Source: JAFMIX01 sp031371425
GTDB taxonomy: Bacteria > Verrucomicrobiota > Verrucomicrobiia > Limisphaerales > JAFMIX01
Assembly (NCBI GenBank): GCA_031371425.1
Contig: JANMJO010000116.1
Span: 1 to 5,605, forward strand
Direction of reading: 5' to 3'
DNA: 5,605 bases
Part shown: one piece after another, positions 1 through 5,605 of the stretch
Layout of the letters: each line of letters starts with the position of its first letter
How positions within the stretch are numbered: position 1 is the first letter of the stretch
Notes under the pieces: generated by a model
The model's input: the letters and a program-made list of their open reading frames with translations, nothing else
The model's database searches: none
Told to the model about the DNA's origin: nothing
Translations under genes and position numbers: made by a program

Positions 1-468
1 TCGATGGATTTGTGGATCAACATCGCGCTCGCCGACTTGCTCAAGCTGCTCAAGCGCGTGGATGGCTTCGTGCTAAACGACAGCGAGGCGGAATTGCTTA
101 CGAAGGAGGACAACCTGTTCGTGGCGCTGAAGAAGATTCACGCGCTCGGCCCGAAATACGTCATCAGCAAGAAAGGTTCGCACGGCTCGGTGCTGTCCGG
201 GCCGAAGGGCGTGTTCATCTGCCCCGCGTATCCGCTGCACACCGTGGAAGACCCCACGGGCGCGGGCGATTCGTTCGTCGGCGGCATGATGGGCTACCTC
301 GCCACGGCCAAGGGTTCGGTGGATGCGAACATCCGCCGCGCGATGGTCTATGGCAGCGTGACGGCGAGCTTCTGCTGCGAAGGTTTCGGGCTGAACCGCA
401 CCACGAAGGTCAAGCGCACGGACATCAACCGCCGCGTGAAGGAACTGGAAAAGCTGACGAAGTTTTGA
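1..468 (+). CDS. PfkB-family carbohydrate/nucleoside kinase, C-terminal part (5' end outside window)
   Basis: This is the C-terminal 155 residues of a ribokinase-like (PfkB) cytoplasmic kinase, which transfers the ATP gamma-phosphate to a hydroxyl of a sugar or nucleoside. The family signature DPTGAGDSFVGG lies at visible residues 84-95: the GAGD turn forms the anion hole and D90 is the expected catalytic base. An NxxE motif (N26-D-S-E29), used for Mg/phosphate coordination, lies upstream. The reading frame is open to the first base. The internal ATG at base 4 is unlikely to be the start, because the visible MDLWI stretch resembles the mid-protein segment of the family and the N-terminal substrate-binding half is missing. 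The substrate cannot be told from this half; ribokinase-like or adenosine-kinase-like are both possible. The stop is TGA at 466-468. The gene is not obviously linked in function to the RM genes downstream and probably marks the chromosomal flank of the island. Confidence 0.93.
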   Translation, partial: SMDLWINIALADLLKLLKRVDGFVLNDSEAELLTKEDNLFVALKKIHALGPKYVISKKGSHGSVLSGPKGVFICPAYPLHTVEDPTGAGDSFVGGMMGYLATAKGSVDANIRRAMVYGSVTASFCCEGFGLNRTTKVKRTDINRRVKELEKLTKF

Positions 469-471
469 GGT

Positions 472-510
472 GGCACAAAAATAGACGGTAATAGGAACTG
501 ACCCCTTTAC
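472..510. mobile_element. Possible transposon/RAYT-type end or repeat scar
   Basis: Just after the kinase stop is a short AT-rich segment containing GGTAATAGGAACTGACCCC and a run of T. On the other strand it begins AAAGGGGTCAG. GGGGTCAG-type sequences often recur near the ends of IS200-like/RAYT transposase elements, and this resemblance is from memory, not from a search. The methyltransferase remnant on the - strand loses family resemblance exactly where this segment begins (about 510/511), as expected if an element end or repeat replaced the rest of that gene. No transposase is present in the window, so only an end or solo repeat could be here. Confidence 0.3.
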
Positions 511-685
511 GAGATATTCCTCGCGCGCCATGGCGTCATCGTGCTTGCCGTAACGCTTGTTGAGGTTGAAGGGCGGGTCGGCGAAACAGGCATCCACACT
601 GGCGTCGGGAATTTTCCGCAATGCCTTGAGGCAGGAAGCCGACGATGATCTGGTCGAGGAGCGGCGATGTGGCTTTGGCTGTCAC
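511..685 (-). pseudogene. Frameshifted, truncated DNA methyltransferase (N6-adenine/N4-cytosine class) remnant
   Basis: Read on the - strand, this encodes the N-terminal part of a solitary DNA methyltransferase. From 621 downward the frame gives LRKIPDASVDACFADPPFNL followed by NKRYGKHDD and AREEYL; DPPF is catalytic motif IV of the N4/N6 amino-methyltransferases. Upstream, a different frame gives SPLLDQIIVG from about 664 to 638. Joining the two across about 634-637 restores a typical LLDQIIVG-(D)CLKALRKIP start, so one base appears to have been gained (TTCC where GAC is expected). A GTG at 685-683 could have been the original start. After AREEYL the similarity stops abruptly at about 511. 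The fragment lacks the target-recognition part and the C-terminal SAM-binding motif, so it cannot be functional. It could be a leftover from an older methylase gene at the same site. Confidence 0.72.
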
Positions 686-702
686 TTTGAAACAATGTGC
701 GT

Positions 703-834
703 TTACAGCAATTGCAAGGCAAGCAGTTCAGCCAGCATTTGCGCCGGCCAGCGGCGATTGACCACAACCGCCCTGATTTTTGGTTGCTCGCCCACGGGTT
801 TGAAATACGATGCCCGCACCTTGACTCGATGAAT
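703..834 (-). pseudogene. Possible 3' gene fragment, unidentified
   Basis: On the - strand a frame is open from about 834 to a TAA at 705-703. It reads RVKVRASYFKPVGEQPKI, then RAVVVNRRWPAQ and a leucine-rich end MLAELLALQLL. The composition looks protein-like, and the stop lies 17 bp before the possible GTG start of the methyltransferase remnant on the same strand, so the two may once have been adjacent genes. There is no convincing start codon for a full gene, and an in-frame stop (TGA, 837-835) closes the frame just upstream, almost exactly where fic begins on the opposite strand. I do not recognise the family. It may be the tail of a gene truncated when the fic-hsd block arrived, a very small gene, or a chance open frame. 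Confidence 0.3.
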
Positions 835-1884
835 TCATTCCGCAACCACCTACTCCGCGATCTATCTGTGCCCACCAGCACGGCTTGGTTGCTGGCGGAT
901 ATTGCTGAAGCGAAGGGGAAACAGGAACTCTACACCCGCCAGTCACCGCAAATCCTGAAAGCCTTGCGCGACACCGCCATCATCCAGAGCGCGGAATCAT
1001 CCAATCGCATCGAGGGCGTGACCGTGGATCGCGACCGGTTGAAGCCGCTGGTTTTGGGCAACGCCCGTCCGCGTGACCGATCCGAGGAGGAAGTCATGGG
1101 CTACCGGCGCGCGTTGAACGAGGTTCACGCCAAGGCAGGGCGTATCGCCATCAATGCCGCCACGTTGAAACATCTGCACGCGCTCTGCCAGCAGGGCAGC
1201 GGCGACGCCGGGGAATTCAAGCGGCTCGACAACGACATCATCCAACTCCTGCCCGGCCAAGCGCCCAAGATTCGGTTCAAATGCGTGCCCGCCAAACAGA
1301 CCGCCGCCGCCGTGGACGAACTCTGTTTGCTCTACCGCCACGCGCTCGATCAGGAACGCGCCATGCCGTTCATCGCCACCGCCGCGCTCATTCTTGATTT
1401 CACCTGCATCCATCCGTTCCGCGATGGCAATGGCCGCGTGTCCCGCCTGCTCACCTTGCTGGCGCTTTACCAGCACGGCCATGAGGTGGGCCGCTACATC
1501 AGCCTGGAGCGGCTCGTCGAGGAATCCAAAGAGGATTACTACGAAGCCTTGCAGCGGAGTTCCCAGCGCTGGCATGAGGGCAAGCACGACCTGACGCCGT
1601 GGCTGAATTTCTTTCTCGCCATCATCCGCCGCGCCTGTGGCGAATTTGAACAGCGCGCCGGCCAGATCAAAAGTCCGCGCGGTGCGAAAACGGAACTGCT
1701 GGAACAAGCCATCGCCAGCACCCTGGGCGATTTTACCGTCGCGGAGCTGGAACGGCTTTGTCCGGGCGTTGGCCGTGACCTCATCCGGCATCGGTTGAAG
1801 GAACTCAAGGCTGCTGGTTCTGTGGAATGTATCGGACGCGGCCCGGGGGCAAAGTGGCGAAAGCGGGTAATGACTTTGAAATAG
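829..1884 (+). CDS. fic: Fic family protein (AMP-transferase type) with N-terminal inhibitory motif and C-terminal winged helix
   Basis: This 351-residue cytoplasmic protein is predicted to transfer AMP (or another nucleotide group) from a nucleotide to a hydroxyl side chain of a target protein. The full active-site motif HPFRDGNGRVSR lies at residues 195-206, with catalytic H195, metal-binding D199 and phosphate-binding G200-R206. An inhibitory motif S58-xxx-E62-G63 precedes the Fic core, the class II arrangement in which the glutamate blocks the ATP gamma-phosphate site. Residues about 135-155 probably form the flap that docks the target. Residues about 285-346 (FTVAELERL, then RDLIRHRLKELKAAG and a basic wing) look like a winged-helix DNA-binding domain, as in many stand-alone Fic proteins. 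ATG 829 was chosen because a Fic-type N-terminus begins there; the frame is open further upstream to a GTG at 697, but that stretch lacks family character and overlaps - strand remnants. No strong Shine-Dalgarno is visible. It lies 16 bp before hsdR, so co-expression is likely. The target is unknown. Confidence 0.93.
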   Translation: MNSFRNHLLRDLSVPTSTAWLLADIAEAKGKQELYTRQSPQILKALRDTAIIQSAESSNRIEGVTVDRDRLKPLVLGNARPRDRSEEEVMGYRRALNEVHAKAGRIAINAATLKHLHALCQQGSGDAGEFKRLDNDIIQLLPGQAPKIRFKCVPAKQTAAAVDELCLLYRHALDQERAMPFIATAALILDFTCIHPFRDGNGRVSRLLTLLALYQHGHEVGRYISLERLVEESKEDYYEALQRSSQRWHEGKHDLTPWLNFFLAIIRRACGEFEQRAGQIKSPRGAKTELLEQAIASTLGDFTVAELERLCPGVGRDLIRHRLKELKAAGSVECIGRGPGAKWRKRVMTLK

Positions 1885-1902
1885 GGTAATAAAGAGGGTA
1901 AT
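1865..1902 (+). repeat. Triple GGGTAAT direct repeat at the fic/hsdR junction
   Basis: The heptamer GGGTAAT occurs three times, at 1865-1871, 1884-1890 and 1896-1902, spanning the end of fic, the 16-bp gap and the hsdR start codon. Directly after the fic TAG (1882-1884) the fic frame continues GNKEGND and then NARGGMVN to a TAG at 1933-1935. Basic KGN/GN repeat tails occur at the C-termini of some winged-helix regulators, so the repeat may be the decayed end of a longer Fic tail. A role as a translational coupling or operator site is an alternative. Confidence 0.55.
1893..1898 (+). promoter_or_regulatory. Candidate ribosome binding site for hsdR
   Basis: AGAGGG lies 2 nt before ATG 1901 and 11 nt before the in-frame ATG 1910. 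Neither spacing is ideal, and the second start (MHEAEWLTRKIRID) would also give a normal HsdR N-terminus, so the exact start of hsdR is uncertain by three codons. Confidence 0.35.
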
Positions 1903-4591
1903 GATTCAAATGCACGAGGCGGAATGGTTAACTAGAAAAATACGGATTGATACCAAGCTGCGTTCGCTCAACCCGGCTTGGCAAATCATCCCTTGGCGCG
2001 ATGGCCTCGATACTTCCAAACTCGCTTGCCACGCCGTCACTGAATTTCCCACCGCCAACGGCCCGGCGGACTACGCTCTGTTTGTAAACGGGGTTTTCCT
2101 CGGCATCATTGAAGCCAAGAAGGTCTCGGTAAACCCGCAAAATGTTTTGGAGCAGGCCAAGCGCTATGCCTCCGGTGCGTTCCAAGGGCCGGGCAACTGG
2201 AACGGCTACCGTGTCCCATTCCTCTACGCGACCAATGGCGAGATCATCTGGCATCTGGATGTCCGGGCCGACAAATCTGCCTCTCGACCGATCGTCAATT
2301 TTCACACGGCAGCGGCCTTGGAAGAAAAGTTTTCCTTCGATGACAGCCGCTCCCGCCATTGGTTGCTCGACACGCCACCGGAACGGATTACCCGGCTGCG
2401 TCCGTATCAGGTCGCGTCCATCGTCGCCACGGAAAGTGCCATGCTCGCCGGCAAACGTGAGTTGCTCGTCGCCATGGCCACCGGCACGGGCAAAACCTTT
2501 CTCACCGTCGCGCAAATCTACCGGCTGCTGGAGAGTAAAAAATTCCGGCGCATCCTCTTTCTCGTGGATCGCAAGGCGCTCGCGGCTCAGGCCGTGCGCA
2601 CGTTCAATGCGTTCGACACCAACCAGGGCAACAAGCTCACGCAGGAATACGAAGTTTACAGTCAGAAATTCCAGCGAGAGGATTTCGGCGACGACGAGCC
2701 GTTCGACCCGAAGGTGCTGCCGAATGAATACCTGACCAATCCCAATTCCACGCACACGTTCGTTTACGTCTCCACCATCCAGCGCATGGCGCGAAATCTT
2801 TTCGGCGCAGAAGGCTGCTTTGCCCAGTCCGGCGGCGACACCGAAGCCGAGGCGGATGCCAACAAGCTCGACATCCCCATTCACGCCTTCGACCTCATCA
2901 TCGCGGACGAATGTCATCGCGGCTACACGATGCAGGAGACGAGCCTCTGGCGCGACACGCTCACGCATTTCGACGCCGTCAAAATCGGCCTCACCGCCAC
3001 GCCCGCGCCGCACACCACCGCGCTCTTTGGCCCGCCCGTGTTCCGTTACGATGTCGAGCAGGCCATCCTCGATGGTTTCCTCGTGGACTACGAAGCCGTC
3101 GCTATCAAGTCCGAGGTGCGCATGAATGGTGCGTTTCTCAAGGAAGGCGAAGAAGTCGGCTACATTGACACCAGCACCGGCAAGGAACATCGCGACGAAC
3201 TGGAGGACGAGCGGCAATTCCCCTCCGAAGACATTGAGCGCCGCATCACCGCCCCGCAGAGTAATCGAGCAATCATCGAGGAAATCGCCCAGCACGCCTA
3301 CACCCACGAAAAGGAGACCGGCCATTTCCCGAAAATCCTCATCTTCGCCGTCAACGACATCGCACACGCCTCGCACGCCGATCAACTGGTGAAAACCTGC
3401 CGCGAAGTGTTCGGGCAGGGCGACGACTTCGTCCAGAAAATCACCGGTAACCCGAACGTGGACCGCCCGCTCCAGCGCATCCGCGAGTTCCGCAACCGCC
3501 CGAATCCCAAGGTCGTCGTCACCGTGGACATGCTTTCGACCGGCGTGGATATTCCCGCGCTGGAGTTCATCGTCTTCCTGCGCCCGGTCAAGTCGCGCAT
3601 TCTCTGGGTGCAGATGCTCGGGCGCGGCACGCGCAAATGCCCGGAGATTAACAAGACCAAGTTCGTTGTCTTCGATTGTTTCGACGGCACGCTCATCCAG
3701 TATTTCAAAAACACCACCGACTTTGAAATCCAGCCACCCACCAAGACGCCGCTGACGCTGCCGCAAGTCATCGAAAATATCTGGCAGAACGTGGACCGCG
3801 ATTACCATGTCCGCATCCTGGCCAAACGTCTGCGCCGGATTGAAAAGGACATGAGCGGCGAGGCCCGCATTGAATTTGCCAAATGGATTCCGGATGGCGA
3901 CATCGGCGCGTTCGCCGGCCAGTTGCCGCAGAAAATCAAATCCGATTTCACCGGCACGATGAAGCTGTTGCGCAACGAGGAATTTCAAAAGCTGCTGCTG
4001 GAATATAAACGCGCCTACGTTCCGTTCCTCGTCGGCTACGAAGTGCAGGACACCGTCTCGTCCAAAAAAGTGGATCGCTTCGGCAAATACGAAACTGCCG
4101 AAGGCTACCTCGACGCCTTCTCGCGGTTCGTGAAGGAAAACGCCGACAAAGTGGATGCGTTGAGCATTCTGCTGAAACGCCCGCGCGACTGGCGGCCCAA
4201 AGCCTTGGAAGAACTCCGCCGCACGCTGGCGCAAAACCAGTTCGACGAGCACAAACTCCAGGAAGCGCACAAGATTGCCAGCCACAAGGCGCTGGCCGAC
4301 GTGATCTCCATCGTCAAACACGCCGCCACCGCGCAATCTCCCGTGCTGAACGCCGAGGAACGCGTGAACCGCGCCATGGACGCGCTGGCGGCGAAGCACA
4401 AATTCACCACAGAACAACTGCAATGGCTCTCGCTCGTCCGCGAGCAACTCATCAAGAACCTCACCATTGATGAGGATGATTTTGATAATACGCCGCTACT
4501 CCAAGGACGCGGCGGAATGGCAAAAGCGAAACAGGTTTTTGGAGAATTGAATTTACTCGTCGCTCAACTCAACGAAGCGGTAGCCGCTTGA
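1901..4591 (+). CDS. hsdR: Type I restriction enzyme, R (motor/endonuclease) subunit HsdR, EcoEI-like
   Basis: This 896-residue protein is the ATP-dependent translocase and nuclease subunit of a Type I RM complex (R2M2S), cutting DNA lacking the host methylation. An N-terminal HsdR nuclease domain (about 1-130) has D57, E71-A-K73 (PD-(D/E)xK type) and the accompanying QxxxY motif Q85-Y89. The superfamily 2 motor follows: LRPYQ at 166-170, Walker A ATGTGKT 193-199, DECH 336-339, TATP 365-368, STGVDIP 546-552 and QMLGRGTR 571-578. Residues about 640-890 match the position of the EcoEI-type C-terminal domain that binds the methylase core. All catalytic residues are present and there is no frameshift, so the gene looks functional. 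The length is that of the shorter EcoEI-like HsdR group rather than the larger EcoKI/EcoR124 forms. It follows fic by 16 bp and precedes the membrane gene by 3 bp. GC content drops in its last 40 codons or so. Confidence 0.96.
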   Translation: MIQMHEAEWLTRKIRIDTKLRSLNPAWQIIPWRDGLDTSKLACHAVTEFPTANGPADYALFVNGVFLGIIEAKKVSVNPQNVLEQAKRYASGAFQGPGNWNGYRVPFLYATNGEIIWHLDVRADKSASRPIVNFHTAAALEEKFSFDDSRSRHWLLDTPPERITRLRPYQVASIVATESAMLAGKRELLVAMATGTGKTFLTVAQIYRLLESKKFRRILFLVDRKALAAQAVRTFNAFDTNQGNKLTQEYEVYSQKFQREDFGDDEPFDPKVLPNEYLTNPNSTHTFVYVSTIQRMARNLFGAEGCFAQSGGDTEAEADANKLDIPIHAFDLIIADECHRGYTMQETSLWRDTLTHFDAVKIGLTATPAPHTTALFGPPVFRYDVEQAILDGFLVDYEAVAIKSEVRMNGAFLKEGEEVGYIDTSTGKEHRDELEDERQFPSEDIERRITAPQSNRAIIEEIAQHAYTHEKETGHFPKILIFAVNDIAHASHADQLVKTCREVFGQGDDFVQKITGNPNVDRPLQRIREFRNRPNPKVVVTVDMLSTGVDIPALEFIVFLRPVKSRILWVQMLGRGTRKCPEINKTKFVVFDCFDGTLIQYFKNTTDFEIQPPTKTPLTLPQVIENIWQNVDRDYHVRILAKRLRRIEKDMSGEARIEFAKWIPDGDIGAFAGQLPQKIKSDFTGTMKLLRNEEFQKLLLEYKRAYVPFLVGYEVQDTVSSKKVDRFGKYETAEGYLDAFSRFVKENADKVDALSILLKRPRDWRPKALEELRRTLAQNQFDEHKLQEAHKIASHKALADVISIVKHAATAQSPVLNAEERVNRAMDALAAKHKFTTEQLQWLSLVREQLIKNLTIDEDDFDNTPLLQGRGGMAKAKQVFGELNLLVAQLNEAVAA

Positions 4592-4594
4592 ATT

Positions 4595-5527
4595 ATGAAA
4601 ATACGTCTTTTCCCAATTGTGATTGTTGCTGCGCTTGGACTCTTTGATGCCCAAGGCCAGATTCAAACCAATGTCACCGTTGAAAGCCGAAGCACAAGCA
4701 CACCTCCAGTTAACATCCAACTTTCTTTGCCCGATGCTCTAGCAGTTACGAACACTGTTACTTTCAAGCTGGACGAGCAAACGCTAAAAATACTTCAGCG
4801 TGTTGGTGCTTCTTTAGGAACGAACCCTATAGCAATTCAACTAGACAGTCAGAGCTTGGCTCAACTGATGCAATTCTCCACGAATACAGCATTGATCCAA
4901 TTGGATGAGACCACCCTTGCGGCATTACAACCGCGCCCTGAGCCGTGGTGGAAAAACTTGATTCCCCTGTTTGCTACGTTGATCGGTGCGGTGATTGCCT
5001 TTGGAAGCAGTTTCTGGGCTATAACGCGCTCACATAACCTCCAAATAGAACGCAAGGAAAAGGAGGATGCTAAATTCGTTCGCAATATTCTCAAATCAAT
5101 AGAAGCCGAATTGGATGCGCTTTCCGGAATCTTCAACCAAGGAATCGGAGGCAAACTAAAAGAGAGAACAGGGCGTATGTTTCTAGTGAGGCTCGCGCTC
5201 TCGCAGGATTATTTCACTGTCTACGGGGCAAACGCCGCCAACCTGGGGAAAATAAACCCTGAAACAGCAACAGCCATTATTTCTCTCTACCAAACAATGA
5301 AGGCGTTGATTGAAAATTTCAGAATTAATAACGAATACATACAGATGCATGATGTTGTTATGCATCAATGGAGGACTACTTTTGCCGTAAGGCCGGAAGG
5401 GCTTGCCCAGAGAGGTCTGGAACTTGAAGAACTCCTCAGCCAGCAGGGAGACGAGCTTGTGCGGCTTAGCGAAAGTGTAGAACAACAATACAAAGCCCTC
5501 AAAAAAACCTTCGAGGAATTAAACTAG
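4595..5527 (+). CDS. Unidentified single-pass membrane protein embedded in the RM operon
   Basis: I do not recognise a named family. This 310-residue protein starts with a signal-peptide-like stretch (K2, R4, hydrophobic 5-17, small residues A19/G21). Residues about 23-118 are then probably periplasmic, rich in T, N, S and Q, with three short repeats. WWK at 118-120 leads into a transmembrane helix at about 121-143. The cytoplasmic part (144-310) begins with a charged helix (IERKEKEDAKFVRNIL), probably coiled coil to about 175. It includes the segment YGANAANLGKINPETA and then IISLYQTMKALIENF, a pattern I associate with small membrane proteins of unknown function, and ends in a second charged helix (272-308). 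Its ATG is 3 bp after the hsdR stop and its TAG is 16 bp before hsdM, so it is almost certainly cotranscribed and perhaps translationally coupled. The base composition is AT-richer than hsdR (sample lines 38-50% versus about 65% GC), suggesting a separate origin. A defence-related role is inferred from position only. Confidence 0.85.
   Translation: MKIRLFPIVIVAALGLFDAQGQIQTNVTVESRSTSTPPVNIQLSLPDALAVTNTVTFKLDEQTLKILQRVGASLGTNPIAIQLDSQSLAQLMQFSTNTALIQLDETTLAALQPRPEPWWKNLIPLFATLIGAVIAFGSSFWAITRSHNLQIERKEKEDAKFVRNILKSIEAELDALSGIFNQGIGGKLKERTGRMFLVRLALSQDYFTVYGANAANLGKINPETATAIISLYQTMKALIENFRINNEYIQMHDVVMHQWRTTFAVRPEGLAQRGLELEELLSQQGDELVRLSESVEQQYKALKKTFEELN
4748..4930 (+). repeat. Three imperfect LD-type peptide repeats within the membrane protein
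   Basis: Residues 52-68, 76-93 and 96-112 share the pattern TN(T/P)xx(F/I/L)(K/Q)LD(E/S)xx(T/S)Lxx(L): TNTVTFKLDEQTLKILQ, TNPIAIQLDSQSLAQLMQ and TNTALIQLDETTLAALQ. Each unit would form a beta strand followed by a short helix on the outer face of the membrane. The DNA of the copies has diverged, so this is a protein-level repeat and not a recent duplication. IQLSLPDALA at 41-50 may be a fourth, weaker copy. Confidence 0.7.
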
Positions 5528-5543
5528 CAGTCATACAAATTTC

Positions 5544-5605
5544 ATGTCCGACATCGTCCAAAAACTCTGGGGCTTCTGCCACACGCTGCGCCATGACGGC
5601 GTGGA
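5544..5605 (+). CDS. hsdM: Type I RM DNA methyltransferase subunit HsdM, N-terminal start only
   Basis: The first 20 codons read MSDIVQKLWGFCHTLRHDGV, then run off the window. This is the typical opening of the HsdM N-terminal helical domain (…KLWG-x-C-x-x-LR-x-DG), which pairs with HsdS and precedes the SAM-dependent N6-adenine methylase domain. The ATG at 5544 is 16 bp after the membrane gene stop, and no strong Shine-Dalgarno is visible. The identification rests on a short stretch but is strongly supported by the complete hsdR upstream. The methylase catalytic motif (NPPF/Y) would lie outside the window, as presumably would hsdS. Confidence 0.82.
   Translation, partial: MSDIVQKLWGFCHTLRHDGV

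Noticed and set aside
73..510. Continuation of the methylase-remnant - strand frame under pfkB
   Set aside because: After about 511 the translation loses methylase similarity and merely runs antisense to the kinase gene.
780..808. Possible fic promoter (TTGGTT, 17-bp spacer, AAATAC)
   Set aside because: Both hexamers match the sigma-70 consensus poorly and the host's consensus is unknown; not supportable as a feature.
697..828. Upstream in-frame extension of fic (44 extra codons from GTG 697)
   Set aside because: The extension lacks Fic-family character and lies opposite the - strand remnant; the family-like N-terminus begins at ATG 829.
997..1791. 264-codon antisense open frame over fic
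   Set aside because: Same codon-bias shadow; the + strand Fic motifs are unambiguous.
1928..4447. Very long (839-codon) open frame antisense to hsdR
   Set aside because: It mirrors hsdR codon use: GC-rich third positions remove stops in this antisense frame. Its product has no recognisable domains, and hsdR on the + strand has every family motif.
5344..5366. Perfect 7-bp inverted repeat GATGCAT / ATGCATC with 9-nt loop
   Set aside because: It lies inside the membrane protein coding region (MHDVVMHQ), has no T-run after it, and short palindromes of this size occur by chance.

Overview
The window carries most of a Type I restriction-modification (RM) locus on the + strand, inserted next to a housekeeping-type sugar kinase gene. 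No ribosomal RNA or other marker gene is present. The kinase tail, the mostly GC-rich coding sequence (sample lines near 60-65% GC) and the weak Shine-Dalgarno signals would fit a Verrucomicrobiota/PVC-type bacterium, but this is a low-confidence inference.

Layout. (1) 1-468: 3' part of a PfkB-family carbohydrate/nucleoside kinase. (2) 469-828: a 360-bp gene-poor scar. It holds a motif resembling a transposon or RAYT end (about 472-510), a frameshifted 5' remnant of an adenine/cytosine-N4 DNA methyltransferase on the - strand (about 511-685), and a possible 3' gene fragment on the - strand ending at 703. (3) 829-1884: a complete Fic protein with an intact active site, an N-terminal inhibitory motif and a C-terminal winged-helix-like domain. 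(4) 1901-4591: a complete HsdR restriction subunit (nuclease, superfamily 2 motor, C-terminal subunit-binding domain). (5) 4595-5527: an unrecognised, AT-richer membrane protein with a signal-peptide-like N-terminus, three short LD-type repeats, one transmembrane helix and a cytoplasmic helical domain. (6) 5544-5605: the first 20 codons of HsdM, cut by the window end.

The four + strand genes from 829 onward are separated by only 16, 3 and 16 bp and probably form one operon: fic - hsdR - membrane gene - hsdM, presumably with hsdS beyond the window. HsdR would combine with HsdM and HsdS to cleave unmodified DNA by translocation. The Fic protein and the membrane protein are cargo of unknown contribution. 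The membrane gene, set between two RM subunit genes and compositionally unlike hsdR, is the most novel element here.
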